Positions 52,511 to 60,542 of a stretch of DNA of 64,000 nt are shown piece after piece. This DNA is from Hymenobacter psychrophilus (GTDB taxonomy: Bacteria; Bacteroidota; Bacteroidia; Cytophagales; Hymenobacteraceae). Numbering within the stretch: the stretch's first letter is position 1; every line of letters begins with the position of its first letter. Location: NCBI RefSeq assembly GCF_900107135.1, contig NZ_FNOV01000005.1, forward strand, positions 293,753 through 357,752, read 5' to 3'. The notes below the pieces were generated by a model. It was not told the origin of the DNA, made no database searches, and saw only the letters and a list, made by a program, of their open reading frames with translations. Position numbers and translations under genes: made by a program.

Positions 52511-52660
52511 GAAGCTGTTTACAAAGTCGGCCATGGTTACGAAATTGTCATGCTGAGCTTGTCGAAGCATCTCTACCGCTTCGTCGCAGTCATCCAACGA
52601 AGCGGTAGAGATGCTTCGACAAGCTCAGCATGACCGCCTTTTGACTTTGTAAACAGCTTC
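52511..52660. repeat. Nested palindrome (two elements, one inside the other)
   Basis: Outer arms GAAGCTGTTTACAAAGTC / GACTTTGTAAACAGCTTC enclose an inner, near-perfect palindrome GTCATGCTGAGCTTGTCGAA, GCATCTCTACCGCTTCG / CGAAGCGGTAGAGATGC, TTCGACAAGCTCAGCATGAC. The two parts look like separate repeats, the inner one inserted in the loop of the outer one. It lies between the TPR-like gene and the polysaccharide locus. Confidence 0.93.
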
Positions 52661-52714
52661 GCTGCCTTTGATGCAATCCACACGCTTTGGCCTCCTTAAA
52701 TATTAGCTCAACCA

Positions 52715-54097
52715 ATGGATTTAAAGGACCTTTTCTTAACCCCATTTTATCTGGCCCTATTCTATGGCCTAGCTTTTGCAGTACGCAAGCGGTTCACGAA
52801 TCCCCTAACAAAGAAGTACTTTATCCCAGCCCTATCGGTTAAGTTTATAGGGGCTATTTCGTTAGGCATTATTTATCAATTCTATTACGGAGGTGGGGAC
52901 ACATTTAATTATTTTAATGAGAGCAAGATTATTCACGAAGCATTTTTCGATTCTCCCAGTACAGGAATAAAGCTTCTGCTATCTGCCGATGGCATTCCGG
53001 ATGGATCTACCGCCAAGTATGCCGCTCAAATGCACTGGTTTGCAGCCGAAACAGAATATTTCATTGTGAAAGTATGTGGCTTTTTAGGCCTATTTTGTTT
53101 TCACACTTATTCAGTTATAGCGTTAATGTTTGCCTTCATAAGCTTCACTGGTATATGGGCATTATATAACACCTTTTTAAGACTGTATCCCCGTCTCTAT
53201 AAGAAACTAGCAATTGCAGTTTTCTTTATTCCTTCCGTTTTCTTCTGGGGTTCCGGAATTTCTAAAGATGCTCTTTGTTTGGGTGCTTTAGGATGGATGT
53301 TTTTTGCCTTCTACAACTTATTTGTTGCTCGTACTAAAATTATTCATGCCGCTTTAGCATTGCTAATTGCGGGTTTTGTGTTGAAATCAGTCAAGATTTA
53401 TATCTTGATAAGCTTTATTCCACCAGTTATGTTATGGGTCACTACACAATATAGTGCCCGCATTAAGTCAGGCGCATTACGAGTATTGGTTATGCCTATT
53501 ATGATCGTATTTGGAGCGGTAGTTGGATTAGCTGTGAGCCAATCTGTTGCCTCTGGTAATAAAAACTATGACTTCGATAAAATTGAGGATAGAGCAACCG
53601 TTGCCTCTACCTATCATAACAGTATTAGCCATGCTGACGCCAATAAGGAACGTGGCATGGGCAACTCGGGGTATTCTATGGATAATTTTACAGGCCCTGC
53701 TGATATCCCTAAATTGGCACCTAAAGCTGTTATCATCGGTCTTTTTCGCCCGTTTCTATGGGAGGTGAATAACCCGGTAATGCTTCTTTCCGGGTTAGAG
53801 ATTCTTTGGATCACCTACTTAACTATTCAGGTATTTCGCAGGACAGGTTTATTGCGCACATTTGGCCGAATTGGCAGCACACCCCTTGTGCTGTTTTGCA
53901 TGGTTTTTTCTGTGCTTTTTGCCATTGGTACTGCTATTACCTCTGGCAACTTTGGGAATTTGGTTCGTTACCGAATTCCATTGTGGCCTTTCTACGTAAC
54001 AGCTTTATTCATTTTACAGGATGGGATTCCGGTAAAAAAGAAGAAAGGACGACGCTTTATTGCCCGGCCGGCAAATCGGCAATTGGCTGGCATCTAA
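52715..54097 (+). CDS. Polytopic membrane protein, polysaccharide-biosynthesis type, unknown function
   Basis: 460 aa with about ten hydrophobic helices (LFLTPFYLALFYGLAFAV, then LSVKFIGAISLGIIYQFY and many more), a short polar loop around residues 275-335 (SGNKNYDFDKIEDRATVAS and GNSGYSMDNFTGPADIPK), and a basic C-terminal tail (KKKKGRRFI). GGGDTFNYFNESKII near residue 66 may be a conserved exoplasmic loop, as in GT-C or O-antigen-ligase-like proteins. The gene is AT-rich compared with both flanks, suggesting transfer. It is the left border of the glycosyltransferase cluster. A hairpin with a T7 tract follows. Confidence 0.72.
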   Translation: MDLKDLFLTPFYLALFYGLAFAVRKRFTNPLTKKYFIPALSVKFIGAISLGIIYQFYYGGGDTFNYFNESKIIHEAFFDSPSTGIKLLLSADGIPDGSTAKYAAQMHWFAAETEYFIVKVCGFLGLFCFHTYSVIALMFAFISFTGIWALYNTFLRLYPRLYKKLAIAVFFIPSVFFWGSGISKDALCLGALGWMFFAFYNLFVARTKIIHAALALLIAGFVLKSVKIYILISFIPPVMLWVTTQYSARIKSGALRVLVMPIMIVFGAVVGLAVSQSVASGNKNYDFDKIEDRATVASTYHNSISHADANKERGMGNSGYSMDNFTGPADIPKLAPKAVIIGLFRPFLWEVNNPVMLLSGLEILWITYLTIQVFRRTGLLRTFGRIGSTPLVLFCMVFSVLFAIGTAITSGNFGNLVRYRIPLWPFYVTALFILQDGIPVKKKKGRRFIARPANRQLAGI

Positions 54098-54101
54098 TTC
54101 G

Positions 54102-54175
54102 TAACAGCTTTAAAAACAGTATGGCCAACTCTTACATAGCGTAAGAACTGGCCGTACTTTTTTTAAAGCTGTTTA
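54102..54175 (+). terminator. Hairpin terminator after the membrane protein gene
   Basis: TAACAGCTTTAAAAACAGTATGGCC pairs (with bulges) with GGCCGTACTTTTTTTAAAGCTGTTTA, and the loop holds a second stem CTTAC / GTAAG. The AACAGCTT end resembles the outer arm of the nested palindrome at 52.5 kb. Confidence 0.7.
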
Positions 54176-54438
54176 GCAAACCTACGTTGCGAAGTGAATT
54201 TCGGAGGACGGAGCAGTGACTAGCCCCGCCAGCCGTTGCAAGGTGCAATTGACCGGCGGATAAGGGCCCGCAACGTCCCGTGCCAGCGGCGGACGGGGCA
54301 AGCGCCGCCCCCACTTCATTCTCCCCAGATGGGGTTTGTTAGTGCCCGGGGAATCAATTACACTGTCATGCCTCAACTTCGCTCAGCAATAACCTTCTGT
54401 TGACTTTTTAATCAGCTTCTTTTCAGTAGTTGCCTGCT
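54176..54438. other. Intergenic region without a recognisable feature
   Basis: About 260 bp between the convergent membrane protein and GNAT genes. It has a GC-rich stretch (GGCGGACGGGGCAAGCGCCG) with weak inverted symmetry but no T-tract hairpin, promoter box or ORF that I can support. Confidence 0.4.
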
Positions 54439-55392
54439 CTACACGAAGTCCAAGTCGCCAAAGAAAAAGTTGAACGTCACTTTCGCCAGCTCGTCTGTTT
54501 CATCTTGGTTTTTACCCTTCACCAGGAAGTCGAACTGGTTGCGCCACACTTTGCGGGCCACGCCCTTGGTGGCCTCGTCAATGAGCGGGTTGCCCATGTA
54601 GAGCAAGCCAACTGACACTTGCTTGGCGGCGTACACCCGAGCCTGCTTGATGAGGTGAGCCAGATCGGCTTGCTGGTGAAAGGCCACATCCATCAGTACG
54701 AACACGGGCAGTCCTTTCTTCTGGATTTTCTTCAGGAAGGCGTACCCGATTAGCTTGCCGCTTTTCTTGATGGCCAGCGTCACATACTTGTAGTGTTCTG
54801 ATTTGAAGGTGAGGTAGCGCCAGTTCAAGAACTTCTCGTCCTTTTTCATGGCGTTTTCAAACTGGAAAGTGGGCGTCTGGAAAAACGCGGGGTCCAGTTT
54901 GGCTACCACTTCATACTGGCTCCCGGCGGCTATGTGCAGGGGGTTAGTAAAGAGTAGCGTCAGATCGGGGTAAATGCCGTGGCTGTAGCTGTATTTAGCC
55001 AGGTAAATGGGCTTAGCTACGGCGTTGGGGAAGGCTAGAAAACAGTCGCCGCCGCGTTCCAGGAAGTCGGTATCGGTTTTTACGTAGAGCTTGCCGAACA
55101 GACCTTTGCCGCGCACCTCATTGCTGGTAAGCACCTTCTGAATGAAGCCTGCTTTCCACGGCCGCCCGTTAATTTCGAATTGGGCATCGTTGGAGGAGCA
55201 CATCCCGCAGGCGCGGCCGCCAATGCGCGAGAGGAAAAAGCTGAAGGAATTGAACGGGTTATTGAAATACCACCAATCGAGGTAGCCCGTGGTCATGCGG
55301 TCGTCGTCGTTTTCGACGCGGTTCAGCTCCACTACATCTGCCAGGTCGGCAGCGGTAGCGCGGTGCAACGTGATTTCGTCAGAGTTGGCCAT
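54439..55392 (-). CDS. GNAT-fold acyltransferase
   Basis: 317 aa. The N-terminal half has the GNAT layout: ITLHRATAADLADVVELNRVEN at the start, then a strand-helix block with SNEVRGKGLFGKLYVKTDTDF, where RGKGLFGKL is the acetyl-CoA phosphate loop. A second domain of similar size follows from about residue 165 (FENAMKKDEKFLNWRYLTF and KKSGKLIGYAFLKKIQKKG), so this is a two-domain member of the kind found in exopolysaccharide loci. Acyl donor and acceptor are unknown; modification of a sugar amine is plausible. Its ATG overlaps the ChbG-type deacetylase gene by 14 bp, so they are co-translated. Confidence 0.8.
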   Translation of the reverse strand: MANSDEITLHRATAADLADVVELNRVENDDDRMTTGYLDWWYFNNPFNSFSFFLSRIGGRACGMCSSNDAQFEINGRPWKAGFIQKVLTSNEVRGKGLFGKLYVKTDTDFLERGGDCFLAFPNAVAKPIYLAKYSYSHGIYPDLTLLFTNPLHIAAGSQYEVVAKLDPAFFQTPTFQFENAMKKDEKFLNWRYLTFKSEHYKYVTLAIKKSGKLIGYAFLKKIQKKGLPVFVLMDVAFHQQADLAHLIKQARVYAAKQVSVGLLYMGNPLIDEATKGVARKVWRNQFDFLVKGKNQDETDELAKVTFNFFFGDLDFV

Positions 55393-56236
55393 AAGTAGTC
55401 AGGGTTACGGTGGGGTCAGCGGCGAACAGGGGCTGACCGGTCAGGATGCGGTGTTCCGCGTAGCATTTCTCGAAAAACGGCTGACGCTGGGCCAGGTCCG
55501 TGGGGTAGAGCTGGTCCAGCTCCGGGCCCGGAATGTAGGGATGCACCATCAGCTCGATTACCTCCGCCGAAGCCGGCGCCTCGTGGACCAGTGCCCGGAG
55601 CGTATCGGCGGTGTAGTCGGTTGGGGGCGTACTCAGGTCGTGCACCGAAACCAGCAGGTCGTCGGTGCGGGTGCTGATCTGGCGGCGGAACCGTTGGCTG
55701 GCATTGTAGAGGATACCCTGCTTCACAAATTTGGGCGGGCGCGTGAGCAGCAGCTTCAGACTCGGGCGTACCGGAATGGCCAGCCGGACGGGTAGCTTTT
55801 CGTGTTTCAGCAGGGGCAGCATGGCCCCGAACACCACTGGGTTCATGTGGGTGTGCTGGTGAGAATCAGTGTGCGTGGGCCGGATACCCAGAGCCACCAG
55901 TCGGTTGTACTGGGCCTCGAATTCGGCGGCTACTTCGGCCTGCTCCACGCGGCCCAGCAGCAGCTTTTTCATCAGGGCACCGCGTTCCAGAAAGTTGCCC
56001 TCCGCATCCACCAGGGAAGCGGATTTGGTGAGCGGGCGACCCTCCGTCAGGCAGAAGTGCAGCCCGATGGCCAGTCCCGGGTTTTCCGCTGCCAGCTGCG
56101 CGCCTTCCTCCGTACCGGGCATGGCCACCATCATGGTCGTGCTGGTGAGGTTACCGGCCCGGAAGCTTTCCACAATGGCCCGGTTGACGGGGGTACAGAG
56201 CCCGAAATCGTCGGCGTTGATGATGACTTTGCGCAT
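55379..56236 (-). CDS. ChbG/HpnK (YdjC) family carbohydrate deacetylase
   Basis: 285 aa metal-dependent deacetylase acting on N-acetylated sugars. MRKVIINADDFGLCTPVNRAI gives the Asp-Asp metal site, IGLHFCLTEGRPL and HTDSHQHTHMNPVVFG supply the histidines, and ELMVHPYIPGPE is the C-terminal metal/active-site motif. All family motifs are present. Together with the GNAT downstream (14-bp overlap) it could remove an N-acetyl group and allow a different acyl group to be put on, which is inference from context. Confidence 0.92.
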   Translation of the reverse strand: MRKVIINADDFGLCTPVNRAIVESFRAGNLTSTTMMVAMPGTEEGAQLAAENPGLAIGLHFCLTEGRPLTKSASLVDAEGNFLERGALMKKLLLGRVEQAEVAAEFEAQYNRLVALGIRPTHTDSHQHTHMNPVVFGAMLPLLKHEKLPVRLAIPVRPSLKLLLTRPPKFVKQGILYNASQRFRRQISTRTDDLLVSVHDLSTPPTDYTADTLRALVHEAPASAEVIELMVHPYIPGPELDQLYPTDLAQRQPFFEKCYAEHRILTGQPLFAADPTVTLTTYGQL

Positions 56237-56293
56237 AAGGCAGAAAACGGCCGCCTCCCGGAAGGAGCCGGCCGGCGGGTAAAGCGAAAAAAA

Positions 56294-56686
56294 TCAGGCG
56301 TACTTCATGGTGGCTTCACCCGTGAGCACGAGCTTACCGTCCTGATTCACGCAGGTGGTTTGCAGGGTGGCAATGTGCTTCTCCTCGTTGAGCGTCAGCA
56401 CTTCCACTTCGGCTGTGATGGTGTCGTTGAGAAACACCGGCTTGAGGAACTTGAACGTCTGACCCATGTAGATGGCGCCGGGTCCGGGCAGCTGGGTGCC
56501 CAGCACGGCGCTGATCAGCGAACCATACAACATACCGTGACTGATGCGCTGCCCGAACAGGCTGGCCTGGGCGTACTCGTCGTCCAGATGAACCGGGTTC
56601 GTATCGAGGGAGAGCTGGGCGAAGGCGCGCACGTCGGCGTCGGTGATGGTTTTGGAAAGCCGGGCTTTCTGGCCGATTTCTAGCAT
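56294..56686 (-). CDS. MaoC-like hotdog dehydratase
   Basis: 130 aa single hotdog domain. LDTNPVHLDDEYAQASLFGQRISHGMLYGSLIS contains the R-hydratase signature (Asp and His in D-T-N-P-V-H and G-Q-R-I-S-H-G). It would hydrate an enoyl-CoA or dehydrate a 3-hydroxyacyl thioester. Its place between a deacetylase and a glycosyltransferase is odd for fatty acid metabolism and may mean that it provides a hydroxyacyl group for the surface glycan; this is speculative. Confidence 0.88.
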   Translation of the reverse strand: MLEIGQKARLSKTITDADVRAFAQLSLDTNPVHLDDEYAQASLFGQRISHGMLYGSLISAVLGTQLPGPGAIYMGQTFKFLKPVFLNDTITAEVEVLTLNEEKHIATLQTTCVNQDGKLVLTGEATMKYA

Positions 56687-56832
56687 AGAAGCAGGAGTTA
56701 ATGAGGCAACAAGGTACGGACTGCTACCGGGGATTCATCACCCGGTAACTGCCCTCCCCTACGCAGGTGCCGATGGGTAGTTGCCCTACCGGCCCGGGCC
56801 TCGACTACCAGCCGGGCCAATGGATGATTAGT

Positions 56833-57903
56833 TCAGGAAAACAGGCAGATGAAATTCTCCCTGTTGGAAAGCACTGAGTACCGCTCCCGCACGGTGCGCT
56901 GGGCGTTGGCCCCCAGTTGCCGCCGCAGCTCCGCGTCCTCAATCAGCCGGGCCAGGGCCTGGTACCAGTCTTCTTCTGTTTCACAGAGGAAGCCGTCCAA
57001 GTTGTTGGTCACGATTTTGGTATTCACCCCCACCGGCGAGGCCACGGCCGGAATCCCCAGCGACATGTACTGCAACGCCTTGAAGCCGCATTTGCCCAAC
57101 GACAGCGGACTCACCTTCTCCTCCAGGGGCATGACGCCTGCGTTGAACTTTACCAGATCGGCAATTTCGGTAGCCTTACTCCAGGGCACGTAATCGAAGC
57201 TCTTGAGGTCCAGCTCGGGGTCCTGGTTGGAAATCACCCGGAACGTGAAATTGTACCTAGACTCCAAGCGGCGCAGCACCGGCAGCAACGAGGCCAGATA
57301 CACCATGTTGGAGTGAGTACCCGTCCAGCCCAGCACCACTCTCTCGCTGGTTTGCGGATTGGTGCGGTTGTGCAGATTCACAGTGTCGATGGTGGTAGGG
57401 TTGAGCACCACGTTGGCGCTGTACTGGCGGGCGTATTCGCACAGAAAGTCGTTGCCGCAGCTAACCTTGTAGCTCCACCCGCAGATAGAGGCCACCTTGC
57501 TGTGCCATTTCACCATGGCCGCCATCTGGTTGTGCTTCGACGTCAGCGCCATCCAGATGGCATCGTCGAAGTCGTAAATAATTTTCTTGCCCAGCAACTT
57601 GGCAATGAGCCACTCAAAAATGGGCGGCCCGATGGGCGTGACTTCGCGGTGAATGAACACGTAATCGTAGCCCGGCACTTCCAACAAGTGTTTCAGGCGG
57701 CGACCGAATCCCTGCACAATGCCCCAGATTTTAGCTACCTGATGGCCCGGCTTGTAAAGAATGCGCCAGGTATCGAGGTTGAGAAAGGAGCGCTCAGTGA
57801 ATTCAATGCCCCGCTCGCGTAGGGCCGGAAAATATTGCTCGAACCGAAAACGTTGCGATGGAGCTTCCCCGGCTGGATACGGGGTCAGAAAAAGAATCTT
57901 CAT
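56833..57903 (-). CDS. Glycosyltransferase family 4
   Basis: 356 aa GT-B glycosyltransferase. ILFLTPYPAGEAPSQRFRFEQYF at the N-terminus, FIHREVTPIGPPIFEWLIAK and IIYDFDDAIW in the acceptor domain, LGWTGTHSNMVYLASLLPVL starting the donor domain, and PLSLGKCGFKALQYMSLGIPAVASPVGVN for the sugar-nucleotide site. The ATG at 57903 is the natural start; the frame is open to 57963 without protein-like sequence. A TACTTTTG -7 box (57989-57996) lies about 85 bp upstream and faces away from a TATATTTG box for the aminotransferase. Confidence 0.9.
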   Translation of the reverse strand: MKILFLTPYPAGEAPSQRFRFEQYFPALRERGIEFTERSFLNLDTWRILYKPGHQVAKIWGIVQGFGRRLKHLLEVPGYDYVFIHREVTPIGPPIFEWLIAKLLGKKIIYDFDDAIWMALTSKHNQMAAMVKWHSKVASICGWSYKVSCGNDFLCEYARQYSANVVLNPTTIDTVNLHNRTNPQTSERVVLGWTGTHSNMVYLASLLPVLRRLESRYNFTFRVISNQDPELDLKSFDYVPWSKATEIADLVKFNAGVMPLEEKVSPLSLGKCGFKALQYMSLGIPAVASPVGVNTKIVTNNLDGFLCETEEDWYQALARLIEDAELRRQLGANAQRTVRERYSVLSNRENFICLFS

Positions 57904-57988
57904 TGAAAGTGAGTCAGTACAGCAGCCTGGCAACCGGCTTTTCGGGCGGGTCAGCACAGGCACCGAAGGGCCGGCACCAGAGACCGGG

Positions 57989-57996
57989 CAAAAGTA
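57989..57996 (-). promoter_or_regulatory. -7 element TACTTTTG for the GT4 gene
   Basis: TACTTTTG on the minus strand fits TAnnTTTG, about 85 bp before the GT4 ATG. Confidence 0.5.
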
Positions 57997-58052
57997 CGAA
58001 ACTATTCTGGCGGCATTTGCCGTGGCAGCCGCTTCTACCCTACCGAAGTGGC

Positions 58053-58060
58053 TATATTTG
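58053..58060 (+). promoter_or_regulatory. -7 element TATATTTG for the aminotransferase gene
   Basis: TATATTTG on the plus strand, 170 bp before the chosen ATG at 58231. The intervening sequence holds the small hairpin CCTGCCAGCATAATAGCAGG and no other evident start. Confidence 0.5.
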
Positions 58061-58230
58061 ACCTTCGCCTTGCTGCCTTATGCTCACTGCTACGCTGCTG
58101 CCTTCCGTTGCCGTTGCTGCCTGCCAGCATAATAGCAGGCGCCCCAAATTCTCGTGTACTCCCACGCGGCAACGGGCCCATCTACGCTCCCCTATCGGAT
58201 AGTGACAGCAGCCAAAATACCCGACCCGGC

Positions 58231-59388
58231 ATGATTCCCTCGCCCCTGCCCCCCGACTTCATTCCCTTCAACCGTCCCCACCTTGTCGGGCCGGAGCTGG
58301 AGTATATCCGCCAGGCCGTGGCGGCGGGTAAGCTTTCGGGCAACGGGATGTTTACCCAGCGCTGCCAACAGTTTTTCGAGCAGCAGTACGGCATTCCCAA
58401 AGTGCTGCTGACCACCAGCGGGACCGATGCGCTGGAAATGGCGGCCCTGCTGCTCAACATCCGGCCCGGCGACGAAGTCATCGTACCCAGCTACACATTT
58501 ACCTCCACGGCCAACGCCTTTGTGTTGCGCGGGGCCCGCATCGTTTTTGCCGACAGCCGCCCCGACCACCCGAACCTGGATGTCACGCGTCTGGAGGCCC
58601 TTATCACCCCGCGCACCCGCGCTATTGTGCCGGTACACTACGGCGGCCAGCCGTGCGACATGACCGCCCTACTGGCTCTAGCCCGCCAGCATAATGTCTG
58701 GGTGGTGGAAGACGCAGCCCAGGCCATTGAAGCCCGGTTGCAGAACCGCCCCCTGGGTACGCTCGGCCATCTGGCGGCTTTTTCCTTCCACGAAACCAAG
58801 AATCTGAGCGCCGGCGAGGGGGGCATGCTGGCCGTAAATGACCCGGAACTGGCAGCGCGGGCCGAAATCATCTGGGAGAAGGGCACCAACCGCGCCGCCT
58901 TTGCCCGGGGTGAAGCCGCCCGCTACGAGTGGGTGGACGTAGGCTCCTCCTTCCTGCCCTCGGAACTCAATGCGGCCTACTTGTGGGCTCAGGTGGAAGC
59001 ACGAGGTATAATTCAACGGCAACGGCAGCGCCTCTGGGAAACGTATGCCGCTGCTCTGGCTCCGCTGGCCGCTACTGGGGCCATTAGTCTGCTGCCCACC
59101 CTACCCGATAGTCAGCCCAACTGGCACCTGTTCGCGCTGCTCTGCACTTCAGAAACGGAGCGCGACGCGCTGCTGGCTTACCTGCGCCAACAGCATATTC
59201 TGGCCGTTTTCCACTACCTGCCCCTGCACTGTAGCCCCTACTACGCTGCCCGCCACGATGGCCGCCCGCTGCCCCACGCCGACCGCTTCGGCTGGACCCT
59301 GCTTCGGCTACCCCTCTACCACGACCTGCAACCCGAACAGCAGCACCGGGTGATTGAAGCAGTCCGGACTTTTTACGAAACCCGTTGA
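58231..59388 (+). CDS. DegT/DnrJ/EryC1/StrS-family sugar aminotransferase (WecE/RffA-like)
   Basis: 385 aa PLP enzyme that makes an amino-sugar nucleotide, most like dTDP-4-amino-4,6-dideoxygalactose transaminase. FIPFNRPHLVGPELEYI starts the family. SGTDALEMAALLL and PSYTFTSTANAFVLRGA form the PLP phosphate site, VVEDAAQAIEA holds the PLP-stacking Asp/Gln and Lys190 in FHETKNLSAGEGGML is the Schiff-base lysine. GTNRAAFARGEAARYEWVDVGSSF is typical of the WecE branch. The ATG at 58231 is preferred to the open frame from 58048, which is not protein-like. It is the only plus-strand gene in this stretch of the cluster. Confidence 0.9.
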   Translation: MIPSPLPPDFIPFNRPHLVGPELEYIRQAVAAGKLSGNGMFTQRCQQFFEQQYGIPKVLLTTSGTDALEMAALLLNIRPGDEVIVPSYTFTSTANAFVLRGARIVFADSRPDHPNLDVTRLEALITPRTRAIVPVHYGGQPCDMTALLALARQHNVWVVEDAAQAIEARLQNRPLGTLGHLAAFSFHETKNLSAGEGGMLAVNDPELAARAEIIWEKGTNRAAFARGEAARYEWVDVGSSFLPSELNAAYLWAQVEARGIIQRQRQRLWETYAAALAPLAATGAISLLPTLPDSQPNWHLFALLCTSETERDALLAYLRQQHILAVFHYLPLHCSPYYAARHDGRPLPHADRFGWTLLRLPLYHDLQPEQQHRVIEAVRTFYETR

Positions 59389-59408
59389 GGCAACCAAACA
59401 CTTATTGG

Positions 59409-60542
59409 CTAAGCCAGCAACTCGTCGTAGAGTTGCCCCAGCTGCTCGTAGCTGGTGGCGGCCCGGAACTTGTGGCGCACAAACTTCCGGCCCGCCGCCG
59501 CAAATTCCCGGCGCAGGTCAGCATTGGCGGCCAGCCGGAGTAGCGCCTCGGTCATGGCGGGCACATCGCGGTTGGGCACCAACAGGCCCGAACGACCCGA
59601 TTCGAACAGTTCGGCGGGACCGCCACAGTCGGTGGCAATCAGGGGCGTACCAAAGTAGAGCGCATCGAGGCAGGTGAGGGAAAAGGACTCCGATTCGGAG
59701 AAATTCAGCACGATATCGGCTTGCTTGATGGCGGCTTCCACATCCTGCACGAAGCTCCCAAAGGTCACTACTTCCTGTAGGCCGGCTACTGCTACGGCAG
59801 CTTCGAGCTGCCGACGGTAGTCGCGGTTTTTTTCCAGGCCCATGTCGCCGCCGGCAAAGTGCAGCCGCAGATTTGACTGTTGTTGGTAAGCGGTTTTGAA
59901 TGACTCCACCGCAAAGTTCTGCCCCTTCCCGTGGATGTAGTTACCCAGGAACAGGACCCGCACGGTACCATCAGCTCGGGGTGCCAAGTCGGTAGCCGGG
60001 TATTTCTCGCCTTCCGGAATCGGGTCAAAAATCACCTTGATATGGGGCAACGGCTCGAAGTATAAGTAAACGGCCTGCGATACACACACCACGCGCTGGG
60101 CCAAATGCTCGGCCACCCAGCGCCAAGTGCGGGCCAGCGGCTGCATCTGGGTGTGGGGCAGAAACCGCACGTGCGTCACCAGGGGCCGCCCGGTGAGCAG
60201 CCGCGCTACCACGCCCGTCAGGTTGTAGAAGTCATTCATGTGCACCGCCGCGGCCTGCTCCCGCCGCACCAGTGCCGCCAGCCGCCAGCCGTTGAGCAGC
60301 AGCATGGGACCATATAGCAGCAGGTTGCGCACCCGCTTGCTGATTTCCACAAAGGGCGCCTCGTGCACCCGGTAACCGGCCGCTTCCAGCACTGCGCGCC
60401 CCTTACTCCCGCTTGGCAGCACGTATATGAACTCATAGCGGCCCCGCAGCCGGTCAGTAGCGTTGCGGATGGCCATCAGGGCCCCGGTTACGGCCGTGGA
60501 GTTATCGGCAATCAGAATGACAGGCTTGGTTGAATAAGGCAT
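59409..60542 (-). CDS. Glycosyltransferase family 4
   Basis: 377 aa. N-terminus ILIADNSTAVTGALMAIRNAT suggests an atypical acceptor domain. The donor domain has VRVLFLGNYIHGKGQNFAVESF, LRLHFAGGDMG, VVTFGSFVQDVEAAIKQADIVLNFSESESFSLTCLDAL and GTPLIATDCGGPAEL, the last with the E-x7-E type motif in somewhat altered form. The ATG at 60542 overlaps the stop of the next upstream gene (TAATG), so the two are translationally coupled. The open frame to 60578 is not used. Sugar specificity unknown. Confidence 0.9.
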   Translation of the reverse strand: MPYSTKPVILIADNSTAVTGALMAIRNATDRLRGRYEFIYVLPSGSKGRAVLEAAGYRVHEAPFVEISKRVRNLLLYGPMLLLNGWRLAALVRREQAAAVHMNDFYNLTGVVARLLTGRPLVTHVRFLPHTQMQPLARTWRWVAEHLAQRVVCVSQAVYLYFEPLPHIKVIFDPIPEGEKYPATDLAPRADGTVRVLFLGNYIHGKGQNFAVESFKTAYQQQSNLRLHFAGGDMGLEKNRDYRRQLEAAVAVAGLQEVVTFGSFVQDVEAAIKQADIVLNFSESESFSLTCLDALYFGTPLIATDCGGPAELFESGRSGLLVPNRDVPAMTEALLRLAANADLRREFAAAGRKFVRHKFRAATSYEQLGQLYDELLA

